64,000 nt of DNA from Chryseosolibacter indicum (GTDB taxonomy: Bacteria; Bacteroidota; Bacteroidia; Cytophagales; Cyclobacteriaceae). The stretch is taken from positions 35,177 through 99,176 of the forward strand of contig NZ_JAHESD010000013.1 of NCBI RefSeq assembly GCF_018598585.1, given 5' to 3'. Under the pieces are notes generated by a model. The model made no database searches, had not been told where the DNA came from, and worked only from the letters and a program-made list of their open reading frames with translations. Below, one piece after another: positions 10,501-24,121 of the stretch (the first letter of the stretch is position 1; every line of letters begins with the position of its first letter). Position numbers and translations under genes: made by a program.

Positions 10501-10843
10501 AAAGGGCATAGATGAAAATGGTTGCGAACGCACTACAACCATCACTATTAAAGTTGATCCAAAATCAATGGTAAGTTTTCTATCTCCAAAAAATTTCTTC
10601 TCTCCAAATTCAGATGCAATAGATGATATCTGGAATATAGAAAACATCGAAAACTTCCCTGCATGCGGTGTTACTATCTATGATGAAAAGGGCGTGAAAG
10701 TTTTTGAAGCAAAACCTTATAATAATGATTGGAATGGTACTTTTAAGGGTTCTAACCTACCCGATGGAGTATACTACTATATTATTCGTTGCGATGGTGA
10801 AGAAAGCACACCCAAGGCTGGGAGTTTAACACTCCTTCGCTAA
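7565..10843 (+). CDS. T9SS type-B substrate with IPT/TIG, FG-GAP propeller, Ig/PKD domains
   Basis: Large secreted surface protein of 1,092 residues. Order: signal peptide (1-20, ending AYSQ); an IPT/TIG domain (about 22-105); seven FG-GAP/VCBS repeats between about 130 and 500, each with a calcium-loop motif such as DFDGDGNYD, DINLDGKPD, DLNGDGILD and DMDKDGKPD; several cysteine-bearing Ig-like modules; a PKD domain (YTWTFGDGQTATEKSP, near residue 800); and a C-terminal gliding motility-associated domain (FFSPNSDAIDDIW through LPDGVYYYII). That last domain is the type-B T9SS sorting signal. Seven repeats suggest a complete seven-bladed, integrin-like propeller. Probable adhesin or carbohydrate-contacting surface protein; the ligand is unknown. 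Confidence 0.9.
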   Translation: MLRFLTVLFFVAFSYTAYSQAPRILSVDKDHGAMGETITLRGSGFGTDPSKLQVFFGAVEGTVLTTANNLVEVEVPEGATHDYISLRNSNTKLIGYSSTQFYISFSGTSEAISANDFAAQHDTPSKDTGSPNLYNFCMCDFKKDGKPDVATANNGVNYITVMINNSANPGSFGFTRKFPNLFAKTAHINCSDFDGDGNYDLVASEDGGASRLFFLKGDGTGDFTTPAEPYKILTGSLIRQIQIADINLDGKPDILLSDWNIVNGIKQVLFLKNESDNSGIKFSDAISIPIPIVPSAGTDALQVEDIDNDNLPDIIVSPTQNSNIFIVRNNSSVTNIQFDTPIVLNVTGAITGLKVGDLDSDGKADIAASKLATTQLSILKNNSTPGNISFGSPIQIPVELENSWGLDFGDLNGDGILDIVIPHTKPSSTTTPIKSKLTILENKGGLTFQKTSIEKNDVSRYVRVGDMDKDGKPDIVGASVDIFVSGLGSFEPSSIFILRNLRCFQPKITPEGPINICSTDPVKLTSIKGGSSYQWKKDDVDITGKTTNELNNIVGPLATSNFKVVATTLSPRCTSPIESNTVSVTITSAAGISTVPIVPNPTPACTGNSTVTLTASASGVDFHGYKWEGPNSFSSNNATATIPSSGDLTLGHAGYYSISYLGPGGCVLKSEKVKVDVIEKPTFTIGTTNGSTICSGQSTRLVLSPSPSSIGYTYQWFRKNNDNSTTSVGNNNQDFEANSAGKFYASIQGACPTESDLLEVSEKPALTASFTIPTVACANEEILFQNNTTEPEPLKYTWTFGDGQTATEKSPMYKYSNPSPGYSVKLIVSYADNACASAPAIKTINILAAPAVQIVTASGKNQICKGGEIDLSVTGATINAYNWNTGETTSSIKATNAEVYKVNVKTSSGCSLTAEKTLTFFDDTQVTITADPPSVDPGDPVQLSVEGLVSPEWSPIETLSDPKSTSPIAIPATTTEYSVKGIDENGCERTTTITIKVDPKSMVSFLSPKNFFSPNSDAIDDIWNIENIENFPACGVTIYDEKGVKVFEAKPYNNDWNGTFKGSNLPDGVYYYIIRCDGEESTPKAGSLTLLR

Positions 10844-11112
10844 ATTCTATTACATCAAGTCCAACTTCCTTACTAAAAACCCTCGCAAAAGGCAAGTTGT
10901 TGCTTTTGACGACAAAAAACAGTTTTAAAAGTTTAACAACGCTTGACGAAGCTGAGCTGCAAAGCAAAAATTAGAAAACGATTACATACCGTATAATATT
11001 AGGGGATTTTAGTATAAAACTTACGTTTACGGTTACCCGAGACTCTTTCCAACTATTTAAAGAATAGAAAATTATATCGGATATTGCCGCTTAAGATCGA
11101 AAATTGAGAATC

Positions 11113-14100
11113 ATGAAAAAATTGTTACTACTGTGGGTCTTTTTAGGTGCCATAGTGGCTTTCGCCCACGCGCAGAATGGTGAATCAAATTGTAATGACA
11201 ACCTCGACAATGATGGTGATGGCTTGGTGGATTGTAGGGATTGTCCTGGCAAAGTGTGTGAAGTATGTAACGATGGAATAGACAATGATGGTGATGGATT
11301 TATCGATTGTTACGATAAAGAGTGCTCTATAGATGCAGCATGTAATGGCTTTTTTATTGGTAAAGATCTTCAATGTGAAGCCAAACCAAGCACCTTTCCT
11401 GAGTTCGCTTTAACAGAAGATTTTCATAGCCCTACAGGTGTAACTCAACACTCTGGTAAACTATTAGTCGGTGATGTTGATGGGGATGGTGTTCCTGAAA
11501 TAGTTTCAATCTATAGGAACAAAGACAGCGAGGGAGCTAACGACTTTGTATCCAGGCTAAGCATTCTTTCGAGTCCAACCAATGGCGGCACAGAAACAAT
11601 CACTAAAGCAACCAGGCTAACGAAAGGTGATGGCGTTTATTTACAGCACGAAGGTGATTTTGCGATTGCTGATGTTGACAGAGATGGAGACGCTGAGATC
11701 TTTGTAGTTAGCGGAACCAGAAGTGGTACAACGGCATGGGCTTTAATGGCTTATACTTATAATAAAACGACCCAATCCATCGATAAATTTTGGACCGCTC
11801 CCATTTCTGTTCCCGCTGATCCAGGAAATATTGGTCTTGCTGATTTCGACGGTGATGGAAAAGTAGAATTGTACGGACGTGATCGAATATTTGATGCGCA
11901 CACTGGTGTGGAGATGGGCAAAGGAAACGATCACTTAGGAACGAATTGGAGAAAAGAAAGTTCTGGTTCTACCGCTGCAGATATTTTAAGTGATAGTGAA
12001 TGTTCAGATTGTCAAGGCCTCGAACTTATAGCAGGCTGTCGCATCTATTCCATTGCTATTAACAGAAGTGGAACAACACCCACTGCTACAGTAACAAAAG
12101 TACGTGAACGTTCTGAGTATTTTACACGTACAGGATCTACCAGTGACAATAGTACAAGTGTTGCCGATTTTGATTTAGATGGTTACCTAGATGTGATTGC
12201 AGTAGGGTCTGATCAAGGAAATGATATTAACACCACTATTTTTTTCTGGAGTGTTCATAAAAATAATGCTGCTCCGGCAGCTGTTAATCAAGGGGCATTA
12301 AAAACATTTATGGATGACGAGGCATATCCTAATGGTTGGGGTAGAGGAGCCGGTAGAGTAAACATTGCCGATATTGATGGTGATGGTAAATTAAATCTTG
12401 TATACGTTTCAGGTAAGTATCTATATGCATTGAAAGAGGGTACCTCTTCACTAGAGCAAGTCTGGCGTGAATTGGTTGCTGAAGAAACTTCTGGTGTTAC
12501 AGGTTGTACCCTGTTTGATTTTAATGCTGATGGCACATCTGAAATTGTATATCGAGATGAGAATAGACTTTATATTTTCACTTCCCGATTCCCAGAAGTA
12601 AATGGCGTACCAGATTATACACAAAACTCCACAGTATCATCTAGTTATCTTACATGTAAATCACGAACATACAGGGAATATCCAATAGTTGCAGATTTGG
12701 ATGGAGATGGTTCTACTGAAATATGCGTAACCTGTGCGACGAATGAAACCAGCGCAGGAGCATCTTTGGATTTGTATAGTGGTGCCCGGGTAAGAGTATT
12801 TAAATCTGCAAATGAGCCTTGGGTACCAGCACGTAAAGTATGGAATCAACATGGTTATTTTGTTGTAAACGTTAATGATGATTTAACCATACCTACTAAT
12901 CAACAACTTCACCATAAGGTATTTGCACGTAATGTTGTTTGCCTTTACGGAAGAGACAGCAGGCCTTTAAACTCTTTTTTAAATCAGGCTCCTTTTCAAA
13001 ATTCACAGGGATGTCCTTCGTTTGCGGCCCCCAACCTTTCTCTTTCTAAAGGTGCGAATCAACCTGTTAATCTTACCATTGTTCCTCCTACCTGCCCTGA
13101 AAGAGATTTTTCAGTGTCGCTTACAATTTACAATACAGGAGATGTACCGTTAACCGGAAGCGTACCTATCAGTTTCTATAGAGGAGATCCTCAGTCTCCA
13201 GCCATGACAGCGGTTAAACTGAAGCAGGTAGACTTGGAGTTTATAAATGTCGCACCAGGAGACAGCGTAGAACTTAAAAATGAAATAATTACCGGTAACG
13301 GTTCTAATTTTACACTTTATGTTGCCATCAATAATGACGGAGTTAACAACGGTGGAACTACGTTACCAATTCTATTTCCGAATACAAACTTCCTAGAATG
13401 TAATTATGCTGATAATATCTTCAGTATGTCTGTTACGCCAACTCCTGCAGACTTAGGCGTAGACTTGATAAAAGATAACATTGTATGTAATGACGGAAGT
13501 GCCGATCCTTTTGCTGATGGACAGGCAAAAGCTTATATCATAGACGCGAATAATAACAACGTCACCCAAAACTTCACCTTTATCTGGTCTAATGGTGATT
13601 TTGTAAATAGCCCGCCCAACTATTCAAATAATCCAAGTGATAAAACAGGGTCTATTTATACCGGCCTGGCTAAGGGCACATACACTGTGTATGCGCGGCA
13701 TAATACGTTCGGATGCGGCTCTGAAGAATTGAAAATAGAGATCAACGACGACCCCGTTGATCCACCTACTGTTGAAATTAAAGATACCGATTTAAAGAAT
13801 CCAACTTCATGTAAAACAGCAAACGGAGAATTAGGAGTATCTGTAACTGGAGGTTCTACAAATTATACTTACAATTGGGTAAGAGGTTTATTTGTTGACA
13901 CTGGTACACCAATTGGTACAGGCTCTTCTATTAGTGGTCTTTCAGGTGATTCTTACGCTGTTAGGGTAACTGACGTAGTTACTGGCTGTACTGGAACCGC
14001 CAATAAAGTATTAATAGCGCCAGCAAGTCCAACGGTTACAGCTGATGTTAAGGATAGTGATTGTTCCGCAACTCCAAAAGGAGAAGCCTTTGTTACTAAC

Positions 14101-17100
14101 GTAACAACTAACATATCTTATATCTGGTATAAAGGCGATGCTACTACATGGTTTAGTCCGAGTACATATAAATATTACGATTTACTTCCTCCAGGAGAAA
14201 TTGAAGCTGTTAAATATGATAACTTGCCAGGAGGAAAATATTCAGTTATCGCTTATGACAACACATCGTTGTGCGTCTCCCTACCAGTAGTAAAGGAAAT
14301 TAAGCAAACAACACCTCCTGTAGTGACTATCTCGGGAATATCTCCTCAGATTTCATGTGCTACAGATATAACCAAACACACAGGATCTGCTACAGCGTCA
14401 GTTGCGGGATCTGCTAATTTTACAATACAATGGTTTAAAGGACAAAACACTGCCGGCACTCCATTTAAAACTGAGACACATGTAAATACGAGTACTGCAT
14501 CGAATCTAACTTCCGGTATATACAGTGTAAAAGTAATAGACGAAATCACAAATTGCTTTACGGTTGTAGACCAGAATATTGAAATCATTACAGATATTGC
14601 CGACTACACAGTTGTTTTAAATACAGTAGATAAAACGCTTTGTACTTCCGACGGTCAGGTAACTGCTACTGTTCTTGTTGACGGAGTAGCTGACCCTGAC
14701 CAAAGCAAATACAACTTCTTCTGGTATAAAGGGCAAAGCAAAAAGCCTTCTGTCGATTTCCCTGCAAATACAGACAACATTTTGGAGAACGCCGAACCGC
14801 GCTTCTATACAGTATATGCTAAACATACAGCGTTAAGTTGCGAAACCAATATTGTCAATGCAGAGGTTCTTAACTTAGTTCCTCCTATAAATCTCGCATT
14901 TGAATCCTCTGTACCACCAAGTACCTGTACAGATAAGGGAAGCATTACTTTCAAATTCTTACCTACAGACAATAGCTATCAGCCATCTGATTATTCAACA
15001 AAGTGGTTTCATGGTACCGATACTTCAAAGGTTAGTAAACGTATCACACAATTTATAACAGATAGTTTAAGGAACGATATAGGACCAGATATGATTTCCC
15101 ATATTAAATCCCTACTGGTAGGTACATATACGTTAGTTGTTAAAAATCCGGCTACTGGTTGTACGGAAGTTCTTTCCCATTCGCTGAGGTATATAGATGC
15201 TCCTGAAGTAGTAGTAACACCTACACCTGTTACCGCGTGTGATCTGTTAAATCAACCTGGCACAAATGGCTCATTCAAAATTGATTTAGTCGTTAAAGAC
15301 AATGCAATAAATGCGAGTAATTATGATATTTACATTTATAAAGGCGATTATCCTGCTAACCCTCCAAGTTCACCTCCTCCGGCGGGTTTTGTTGAAAATC
15401 ACGTAATAACAAATACTGCGACTACATACACGTTCAATACCACACAACCTTATGGCATTGGGAATTATACAATTGTGGCATTTGACCGCGCAATTTCTTG
15501 TCCGACAGAAGCACCAGCCACAATAGATGATCATGTGACGTACCCTGCTGTTGCAAAAGAAACTTTTGATGATTCTTATTGTAACATTGTTAAAACGGAT
15601 GGTAATGGTACTGTAAGAATTATTGATCCTGTAACAAAATCATTATTGTCTACATCAGACTATGATTTTGAATGGTTCTCTAACAGTGCTGCAATTCCAG
15701 CGCTAACTAACCAAAACCAGACTAATGTTGTAAGGGACGGCCTTTATACCATAGAAGTTAAAAACAAGATTACATCGTGCATGACTTCTATTGACGCCAC
15801 AGTAATCTCTAATGAAAAAATGATCTCTGTTAAAGCTACCCCTACAGATGTACTGAATTGCAGCGCTGATGGATTCACCCCTGCCACAGATGCCACAGCA
15901 GAGGTGATTGAAATTGAAGAGACAGAAAAAGGCGCATCAAACACTTACGGGGCGCCAACTTTCCCAGCTGATTATAACTTCCAGTGGTCTGACCTGGCAT
16001 CAACCACTACGTACAATGTAGTTAATCTTGATACAGGATTTCATTACGTTAAAGTTACAGATGCTGTAACTGAATGCTACACTGAAAAATCAGTAGAGGT
16101 ACTAGACAAAACAAAGAATACCGTTTTTGTTGACCTTGTAGATTTCAAAAAAGATGAATATTGCGTTAATCCAATAGCTGGATTTCTGGAAGTTCGCGCG
16201 TTAGGTTCTTCGCTGAATCCGGATGATTACTTTTACCGATGGACAAGCCTTGACCCCCACATTGTACCAGCAGACACAACTAAGAGGATTACCGGGCTAA
16301 CACATGGATATACGTATGCAATTGAAGTGAAAAACAAAGTCAACCAATGTATAGTTAGAGATACATTTCTTATGGAGAAGTTAATCAACCCAATTCCTGT
16401 CATAACTTCCAAGATGGATCTTATCTACTGTACTCCGCATAATGGAAGAATACAGGCTTCGGTAATAGATACCTATGCACCAGCCGACTACAAATTTTTA
16501 TGGACCTACCACGACATTACTAATGGAAAACATGTGGTTGATAAAGATACAATAAGCGTTATCAACGGCCTAGGTAGAACGGAGGGAATATTCGTACGCG
16601 TCATAGACAATGAAAATCCAACAGATTGCGTTACAGATCTGATTCCTGTTGATGATATCAGAGATCTTCGTATGTATCCGCATGTCATTGCTACTGAAGT
16701 AGATCCTGTTACTAATTGTACCAATCCGTTTAATGGAATAGCATCAGCTTTTGTAGAAAATGAAGACAACTCACTCTACAATTTTGATTGGTACGAAGGT
16801 TCATCCATAACACCTCATCCGGCCTTCACCGGAGTAGAGTTTGGTAACTTATCAAGCACCGTATATACTGTTCAAGCCACTAACCTCTTTACAGGATGTA
16901 CAGGAACCGCGCAAATACAAATCACTAATCAACCTATACCTGTACCAGTACCAGTTATTGAAATCCTTTCGCAGGTTACAAACTGTAGTGTACAAAATAG
17001 TGCCGGAAATAACGGAGCACTTGCCGCTACTGTCAACGGTGAAATAGCAGGCTATACTTTCAATTGGTACAATGGCCAGAGTGAAAAAACCGCAGCAGAT

Positions 17101-17760
17101 TTTGTAGGAGACACTTACACAAATCTTATTACAGGTTTCTACTCTGTTATAGCTACTGACGACGAAACTGGTTGCCGTTCACCATTAATCAATGAACAGC
17201 TTTTGTTCCAGCCTAGATTCCCTGACTTTGATTTCGCTGTAGTTAATGCAACATGTGCTGATCCTAACCGAAAAAATGGACAGCCTAATGGACAAGCTAC
17301 TATGATCTTGTTGAGTGATGTTGAAGTATCAAAAATTGAATGGGAGCATTTAGAATCAGGAGAATTCTTTACAGAAACAAATATTGAAAACGCCTTACCA
17401 GGTAAGTATATAGTTACTGTAACATCATCACTTAACTGCTATACCCAAAAACAAATGGAAATCGGAACTGAAGTTCATGCCTTCAACGGTGTTTCCAGAA
17501 ATGGTGACGGTTACAATGACATTTTCTTCATCAACTGTATTGAAAACTTCCCGCGTAACCATGTTAAGATATATAACCGCGCAGGTACATTGGTATACGA
17601 AGCGGAGGGTTATAATAACGCAGATACTTATTTCGACGGTAGATCTAACAAAGGTGTAAGCCTGATGGGTAACAACTTGCCTGATGGTACTTACTTCTAC
17701 GTGATTGATAAGAGAGATGGTTCTAAACCAGTGGCAGGATACCTTGAAGTTGTAAATTAA
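11113..17760 (+). CDS. Giant T9SS type-B surface protein (SprB-like adhesin)
   Basis: 2,215 residues from the ATG at 11113; a TTG three codons earlier is in frame but less likely. Signal peptide [12 protein letters not shown] to AHAQ. Next come two tandem cysteine-rich calcium-type motifs ([15 protein letters not shown] and [15 protein letters not shown], residues 25-60). Seven FG-GAP/VCBS repeats follow ([36 protein letters not shown] and three more). A long stretch of Ig-like repeats of about 100 residues runs through roughly 790-2110, many with a W(Y/F)xG motif and a conserved Cys. The C-terminus ([10 protein letters not shown] through [10 protein letters not shown]) is the gliding motility-associated T9SS type-B domain. 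A PorP/SprF gene follows after 11 bases, the arrangement known for the mobile adhesin SprB and SprF in Flavobacterium johnsoniae. A role in gliding or adhesion is inferred from this. Confidence 0.92.
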   Translation: MKKLLLLWVFLGAIVAFAHAQNGESNCNDNLDNDGDGLVDCRDCPGKVCEVCNDGIDNDGDGFIDCYDKECSIDAACNGFFIGKDLQCEAKPSTFPEFALTEDFHSPTGVTQHSGKLLVGDVDGDGVPEIVSIYRNKDSEGANDFVSRLSILSSPTNGGTETITKATRLTKGDGVYLQHEGDFAIADVDRDGDAEIFVVSGTRSGTTAWALMAYTYNKTTQSIDKFWTAPISVPADPGNIGLADFDGDGKVELYGRDRIFDAHTGVEMGKGNDHLGTNWRKESSGSTAADILSDSECSDCQGLELIAGCRIYSIAINRSGTTPTATVTKVRERSEYFTRTGSTSDNSTSVADFDLDGYLDVIAVGSDQGNDINTTIFFWSVHKNNAAPAAVNQGALKTFMDDEAYPNGWGRGAGRVNIADIDGDGKLNLVYVSGKYLYALKEGTSSLEQVWRELVAEETSGVTGCTLFDFNADGTSEIVYRDENRLYIFTSRFPEVNGVPDYTQNSTVSSSYLTCKSRTYREYPIVADLDGDGSTEICVTCATNETSAGASLDLYSGARVRVFKSANEPWVPARKVWNQHGYFVVNVNDDLTIPTNQQLHHKVFARNVVCLYGRDSRPLNSFLNQAPFQNSQGCPSFAAPNLSLSKGANQPVNLTIVPPTCPERDFSVSLTIYNTGDVPLTGSVPISFYRGDPQSPAMTAVKLKQVDLEFINVAPGDSVELKNEIITGNGSNFTLYVAINNDGVNNGGTTLPILFPNTNFLECNYADNIFSMSVTPTPADLGVDLIKDNIVCNDGSADPFADGQAKAYIIDANNNNVTQNFTFIWSNGDFVNSPPNYSNNPSDKTGSIYTGLAKGTYTVYARHNTFGCGSEELKIEINDDPVDPPTVEIKDTDLKNPTSCKTANGELGVSVTGGSTNYTYNWVRGLFVDTGTPIGTGSSISGLSGDSYAVRVTDVVTGCTGTANKVLIAPASPTVTADVKDSDCSATPKGEAFVTNVTTNISYIWYKGDATTWFSPSTYKYYDLLPPGEIEAVKYDNLPGGKYSVIAYDNTSLCVSLPVVKEIKQTTPPVVTISGISPQISCATDITKHTGSATASVAGSANFTIQWFKGQNTAGTPFKTETHVNTSTASNLTSGIYSVKVIDEITNCFTVVDQNIEIITDIADYTVVLNTVDKTLCTSDGQVTATVLVDGVADPDQSKYNFFWYKGQSKKPSVDFPANTDNILENAEPRFYTVYAKHTALSCETNIVNAEVLNLVPPINLAFESSVPPSTCTDKGSITFKFLPTDNSYQPSDYSTKWFHGTDTSKVSKRITQFITDSLRNDIGPDMISHIKSLLVGTYTLVVKNPATGCTEVLSHSLRYIDAPEVVVTPTPVTACDLLNQPGTNGSFKIDLVVKDNAINASNYDIYIYKGDYPANPPSSPPPAGFVENHVITNTATTYTFNTTQPYGIGNYTIVAFDRAISCPTEAPATIDDHVTYPAVAKETFDDSYCNIVKTDGNGTVRIIDPVTKSLLSTSDYDFEWFSNSAAIPALTNQNQTNVVRDGLYTIEVKNKITSCMTSIDATVISNEKMISVKATPTDVLNCSADGFTPATDATAEVIEIEETEKGASNTYGAPTFPADYNFQWSDLASTTTYNVVNLDTGFHYVKVTDAVTECYTEKSVEVLDKTKNTVFVDLVDFKKDEYCVNPIAGFLEVRALGSSLNPDDYFYRWTSLDPHIVPADTTKRITGLTHGYTYAIEVKNKVNQCIVRDTFLMEKLINPIPVITSKMDLIYCTPHNGRIQASVIDTYAPADYKFLWTYHDITNGKHVVDKDTISVINGLGRTEGIFVRVIDNENPTDCVTDLIPVDDIRDLRMYPHVIATEVDPVTNCTNPFNGIASAFVENEDNSLYNFDWYEGSSITPHPAFTGVEFGNLSSTVYTVQATNLFTGCTGTAQIQITNQPIPVPVPVIEILSQVTNCSVQNSAGNNGALAATVNGEIAGYTFNWYNGQSEKTAADFVGDTYTNLITGFYSVIATDDETGCRSPLINEQLLFQPRFPDFDFAVVNATCADPNRKNGQPNGQATMILLSDVEVSKIEWEHLESGEFFTETNIENALPGKYIVTVTSSLNCYTQKQMEIGTEVHAFNGVSRNGDGYNDIFFINCIENFPRNHVKIYNRAGTLVYEAEGYNNADTYFDGRSNKGVSLMGNNLPDGTYFYVIDKRDGSKPVAGYLEVVN

Positions 17761-17771
17761 AGCACAGACTA

Positions 17772-18725
17772 ATGCTATCGTTAAAACGAATTTTTTTAAC
17801 TACGTTACTATTATCAACAATTCTGATTCCGGGCATTGCTCAACAATACCCGGTTTTTAGCCAGTACTACTTTAATGAACTTGTGATTAACCCTGCATAT
17901 GCAGGTAGTCACGTTCAATTTAGTACCACGGCTATGTACCGGAATCAATGGGTTAATTTCCCTGGCGCTCCTAAAACGTATCACCTCACTACCCACACTT
18001 CTTTGATGAAGAACAAGATTGGTGTTGGTCTTATGTTAAATCACGATGAAATAGGCAGTTATAAAAACGAGCATATATACGGTAACTATGCTTATAAACT
18101 GCATTTCAAAAATGCAACCTTATCTATGGGGCTCCAGGCAGGGTTCAATTTGCTTGGTGCCGATTATAGTAAGTTAAGTTTGCAAAACCCAGATGGCATA
18201 GATGCATCGTTCAGTAATCTTATTAACGAAGTAAAGCCGAACTTCGGCGCCGGGCTCTTCTATAGTACAAAAAATTACTTCCTTGGTTTCTCTGTACCCT
18301 TCATTCTGAATAACCAGGTTATAAAATCTGTTGAGGAATTAGCAGGGGGAATCAGGGAAGCGCGTTATTATTTCCTTCGCGGTGGTGCCATTTTACCTCT
18401 GGATCGCATGAACAAAGTTAAGATCAATCCTTCTGTTATGCTTCGTACACAGGAAGGACAGCCTCTTACTTTCGACCTGAATAATGCTTTTATATTTTAT
18501 GATGTATTTAGTATAGGTTGGTCTTACCGTTTGGGCGACTCTTTTATCACCTTCATTGATCTTAAAATCAATGATCGGATACACTTTGGTTACTCTTATG
18601 ATTTGACAACTTCAAACATCAACGGTTTTTCAAATGGCACACATGAATTCATGATTAATTTCAGAACAATCATTCGGCCGATTCATGGTAATCCAGAATG
18701 TCCTCAATATTACAATTACCGATAA
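17772..18725 (+). CDS. PorP/SprF family type IX secretion membrane protein
   Basis: 317 residues with a signal peptide (cut near IAQQ). The mature N-terminus PVFSQYYFNELVINPAYAG and YRNQWVNFPGAP is the textbook PorP/SprF signature, and the rest is a beta-barrel rich in Gly and aromatics (for example HFGYSYDL near the end). It starts 11 bases after the giant adhesin gene and almost certainly shares its transcript. In F. johnsoniae, SprF is needed for SprB to reach and stay on the surface, so this protein most likely serves the upstream giant protein. Unlike the relative at 4889 it has no SPOR-like tail. It ends 23 bases from the convergent ppk1 gene. Confidence 0.93.
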   Translation: MLSLKRIFLTTLLLSTILIPGIAQQYPVFSQYYFNELVINPAYAGSHVQFSTTAMYRNQWVNFPGAPKTYHLTTHTSLMKNKIGVGLMLNHDEIGSYKNEHIYGNYAYKLHFKNATLSMGLQAGFNLLGADYSKLSLQNPDGIDASFSNLINEVKPNFGAGLFYSTKNYFLGFSVPFILNNQVIKSVEELAGGIREARYYFLRGGAILPLDRMNKVKINPSVMLRTQEGQPLTFDLNNAFIFYDVFSIGWSYRLGDSFITFIDLKINDRIHFGYSYDLTTSNINGFSNGTHEFMINFRTIIRPIHGNPECPQYYNYR

Positions 18726-18742
18726 GTTGTGCTAATTATTGG

Positions 18743-18764
18743 GGCCTCTTAGAATAAAGAGGCC
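18743..18764. terminator. Hairpin between convergent PorP/SprF and ppk1 genes
   Basis: Perfect 8-base stem GGCCTCTT/AAGAGGCC with a 6-base loop, overlapping the last codons of ppk1. No long T run follows on either strand, so it is a plausible but weak bidirectional terminator. Confidence 0.5.
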
Positions 18765-20875
18765 TCCATTACAATTTCTTTTGTAATGTTATAAAACTCC
18801 TTGTGTATATTGAAAGGTAGCTCTCCGTTTAGTTCCCTGATCACATACGAACCATCCTCTCTCATAATATAAGAGTTCACGTTATCCTTAAGGTTGTATC
18901 GCAAATTATTGATCGCTTGTCTTCTTAAAATATCCTCTTCAAGAAGGAATAACGATTCAACTCTGCGATCAAAACTCCGCACCATGGCGTCAGCACTTCC
19001 GATATAAACCTTAGGGTTTCCTGCGTTATGGAAGTAATAGATCCTTGAATGCTCAAGATACTCCCCTACTATCGAGTATACCTGAATATTTTCACTTAAC
19101 CCCTTTCTTCCGGGGCGAAGACAACACATTCCTCTCACTATTAATTTGATAGGCACACCAGCCTGAGAGGCGGCGTAAAGCTCATCAATGAAATCTTTAT
19201 CCTGTAAAGAATTAAGTTTTATAACAATGCCAGAAGGCAAACCATTTCTTGCGTTTTCAGCTTCCCGTTGCACGAGGTTACAAAGCTGAATACGCATATC
19301 GCGTGGTGAAGTGATCAGGTTACGATAGGTAGATGGCTGCGAATGGCCGGTAATTACATTAAAGAATTCCGAAACATCATTTGCATAATTTTCCCTACTT
19401 GTAAGAAGTCCTATATCCACATAAAGCCTGGAGGTAGCCTCATTGTAGTTACCACTAGAAAGGTGTACATACCTATATACTTTATCGTCTTCTTCTTTGC
19501 GTACAATAAGGAGAAGTTTGGTATGCGTCTTCAAACTACTTACGCCATATATTACAAAGCAACCCGCCTTCTGTAATCTTTGTGCTTCTCTTAAATTGTT
19601 CTCTTCATCAAATCGCGCTTTTACCTCAAATAAAACCGAGACGTGTTTACCATTTTCAGCAGCTTTTAACAATGCTGCTGTAACACGAGACTCTTTTGCA
19701 ACGCGATAGATTGTGATTTTGATAGATAGGACATAAGGATCATCCGCTGCTTTTTCCAGTAGTTCCAGTACTGGTTCCATAGAATTATAAGGATGATGCA
19801 AAAGAATATCTCTATTCTTCAACACCTCAAACAGGTCTAAAGAACCATGCTCCGGAAAGTTTAAAGGCTTGATTGGTTCCCGCGGATGCGATCGTTTTGC
19901 TTTAAATTCCTTATGCTGAACAATCTGTTGTAATCCTGTAAAATCAACAAGACTTTCTTTCGAAATGTAAAAGATATTGTGGTCGTCAAGATCCCATTGA
20001 ATCTTCAACAAACGCATCATCCACGGGTCGGGGTTTTCCTCTACTTCTAATCTGACAACCCTCCCGCTTCTTCTTGTTTTCAATTTTCTTTTTAAATCTT
20101 CAAGAAAATTGGATTCTATATCTTCACTTTCCTCGAGCGTAAAATCTCCATTACGATTTACACGAAACAGATTAACGCTTGCTATCGTTACATTTCTAAA
20201 AAGACTTTGAATGTTTTGGCTGATGATATCTTCAACAGGAACGAATTGAATACAATCTTCTCCCTGTACTTCATAGAACCGAGGCAAATTATGCGGCACC
20301 TGAATAAATGATACCTTGAGTTGATTGTGATTATCGCCTGGGTTTTTTGTTACCACGCCAAACAACAACCTGTTATTCATCAACACAGGAAAGGTGTGAT
20401 AATTATCAAACACCATAGGGGTAAGCATTGGGAAAATGATTGAGTTAAAATACTCATTCACTCTTTTAACATTCTCGACAGAAAGGTCGTCGTAACTAGC
20501 AATGCTAAAACCGTTTTCCCTAAAAAGCGGTTTTAATTTACCTACATAATAATCGTTGATGTCTTTACAAAAACGCTGCATCTCAGAAAGCAGCAAACGC
20601 CTGAATGGCTCTTCCCTTAGACCGTTATAATCAAACCGTTCCTTCCCATAATCTATATAGTTATACAAACTACCTAATCTTATGGTACAAAATTCATCAA
20701 GGTTAGAGGCTGTAATAGCCAGAAATTTCAATCTATCAAAAATGCTCCGATCAATATGTTTTGCCTGATCTAAAACACGATAATTAAACTGAAGCCAGCT
20801 TAGATCACGACTAATATAATTGCTCTCATTAATCTGCTGAAAGATCTTTTCCAATGACAGAACTGCCTCATTCAT
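18749..20875 (-). CDS. ppk1: Polyphosphate kinase 1
   Basis: Makes inorganic polyphosphate from the gamma-phosphate of ATP. 708 residues, normal for PPK1. The N-terminal helical part begins NYISRDLSWLQFNYRVLDQA, followed by the DEFCTIRLGSL region, and two phospholipase-D-like catalytic domains make up the C-terminal half. The autophosphorylated histidine is expected in KTHTKLLLIV (near residue 451), with the second active-site stretch YIGSADAMVRSFDRRVE near the C-terminus. The gene starts 34 bases after gyrB on the same strand, so the two could be cotranscribed. A Ppx/GppA-family gene at 3757 may degrade the product. Confidence 0.97.
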   Translation of the reverse strand: MNEAVLSLEKIFQQINESNYISRDLSWLQFNYRVLDQAKHIDRSIFDRLKFLAITASNLDEFCTIRLGSLYNYIDYGKERFDYNGLREEPFRRLLLSEMQRFCKDINDYYVGKLKPLFRENGFSIASYDDLSVENVKRVNEYFNSIIFPMLTPMVFDNYHTFPVLMNNRLLFGVVTKNPGDNHNQLKVSFIQVPHNLPRFYEVQGEDCIQFVPVEDIISQNIQSLFRNVTIASVNLFRVNRNGDFTLEESEDIESNFLEDLKRKLKTRRSGRVVRLEVEENPDPWMMRLLKIQWDLDDHNIFYISKESLVDFTGLQQIVQHKEFKAKRSHPREPIKPLNFPEHGSLDLFEVLKNRDILLHHPYNSMEPVLELLEKAADDPYVLSIKITIYRVAKESRVTAALLKAAENGKHVSVLFEVKARFDEENNLREAQRLQKAGCFVIYGVSSLKTHTKLLLIVRKEEDDKVYRYVHLSSGNYNEATSRLYVDIGLLTSRENYANDVSEFFNVITGHSQPSTYRNLITSPRDMRIQLCNLVQREAENARNGLPSGIVIKLNSLQDKDFIDELYAASQAGVPIKLIVRGMCCLRPGRKGLSENIQVYSIVGEYLEHSRIYYFHNAGNPKVYIGSADAMVRSFDRRVESLFLLEEDILRRQAINNLRYNLKDNVNSYIMREDGSYVIRELNGELPFNIHKEFYNITKEIVMEASLF

Positions 20876-20909
20876 ATGCGGTCTTAATTGTTTTACGAAC
20901 AGAGTTTAC

Positions 20910-23670
<2,761 letters not shown>

Positions 23671-24036
23671 CTAAAACTGCCTGCTCCTGAGCATCACAAG
23701 CGTGCAACCTTCTACAGCTTCTACACCTTGCTGTTCTGCCATCTTTTCAAATTCGGGATTTTCTGTTCCTGGGTTGAAAATGATCCGTTTGGGCTTCAAT
23801 TGGAGAATATAATCATACCACTCCGGCTGCCGTTGAGGTCCAATGTAAAGCGTCACAGTATCAACGTTTTCTACCTTCGGCTTTTGGAAAATATCAAGTA
23901 TCTGAGTACCAAACACCTCTCCTTTTTTAATACCAATAGGCACTATTTCATGCTTATACTCCGTCAACATACGGGCTGCGAGGTAAGCGTATCTTGACTG
24001 ATCTGTTGTGGCTCCTATTATTACTGTCTTCTTCAC
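23671..24036 (-). CDS. CoA-binding domain protein (YccU/COG1832-like)
   Basis: Small Rossmann-fold protein of the CoA_binding_2 type. VKKTVIIGATTDQSRYAYLAARML opens the nucleotide-binding fold, followed by IVPIGIKKGEVFG, a YIGPQRQPEWYDYI stretch, IIFNPGTENPEF and a C-terminal EGCTLVMLR. I place the start at the GTG ending at 24036 (121 residues). A TTG ten codons earlier is in frame, but the family starts just before the first beta-strand. Members bind coenzyme A or a similar nucleotide; their cellular role is not established. It stands alone, with repeat copy A downstream and the divergent M61 peptidase upstream. Confidence 0.8.
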   Translation of the reverse strand: MKKTVIIGATTDQSRYAYLAARMLTEYKHEIVPIGIKKGEVFGTQILDIFQKPKVENVDTVTLYIGPQRQPEWYDYILQLKPKRIIFNPGTENPEFEKMAEQQGVEAVEGCTLVMLRSRQF

Positions 24037-24121
24037 CTGAATTGGGTTATTTGAACTATTAAACAATTTCTATACGTTACCAACAAATTAGATATAACTT
24101 GGTTCAAATTTAATATCACTT

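Noticed and set aside
10844..11112. Small RNA or strong terminator between the two T9SS giants
   Set aside because: Only an imperfect CAAAAGGCAA/TTGCTTTTG hairpin without a T run is visible, and nothing else is structured.
11104..11112. TTG at 11104 as the start of the giant adhesin
   Set aside because: The ATG at 11113 begins a standard MKKLLLL signal peptide; the earlier start adds only three residues and no ribosome site.
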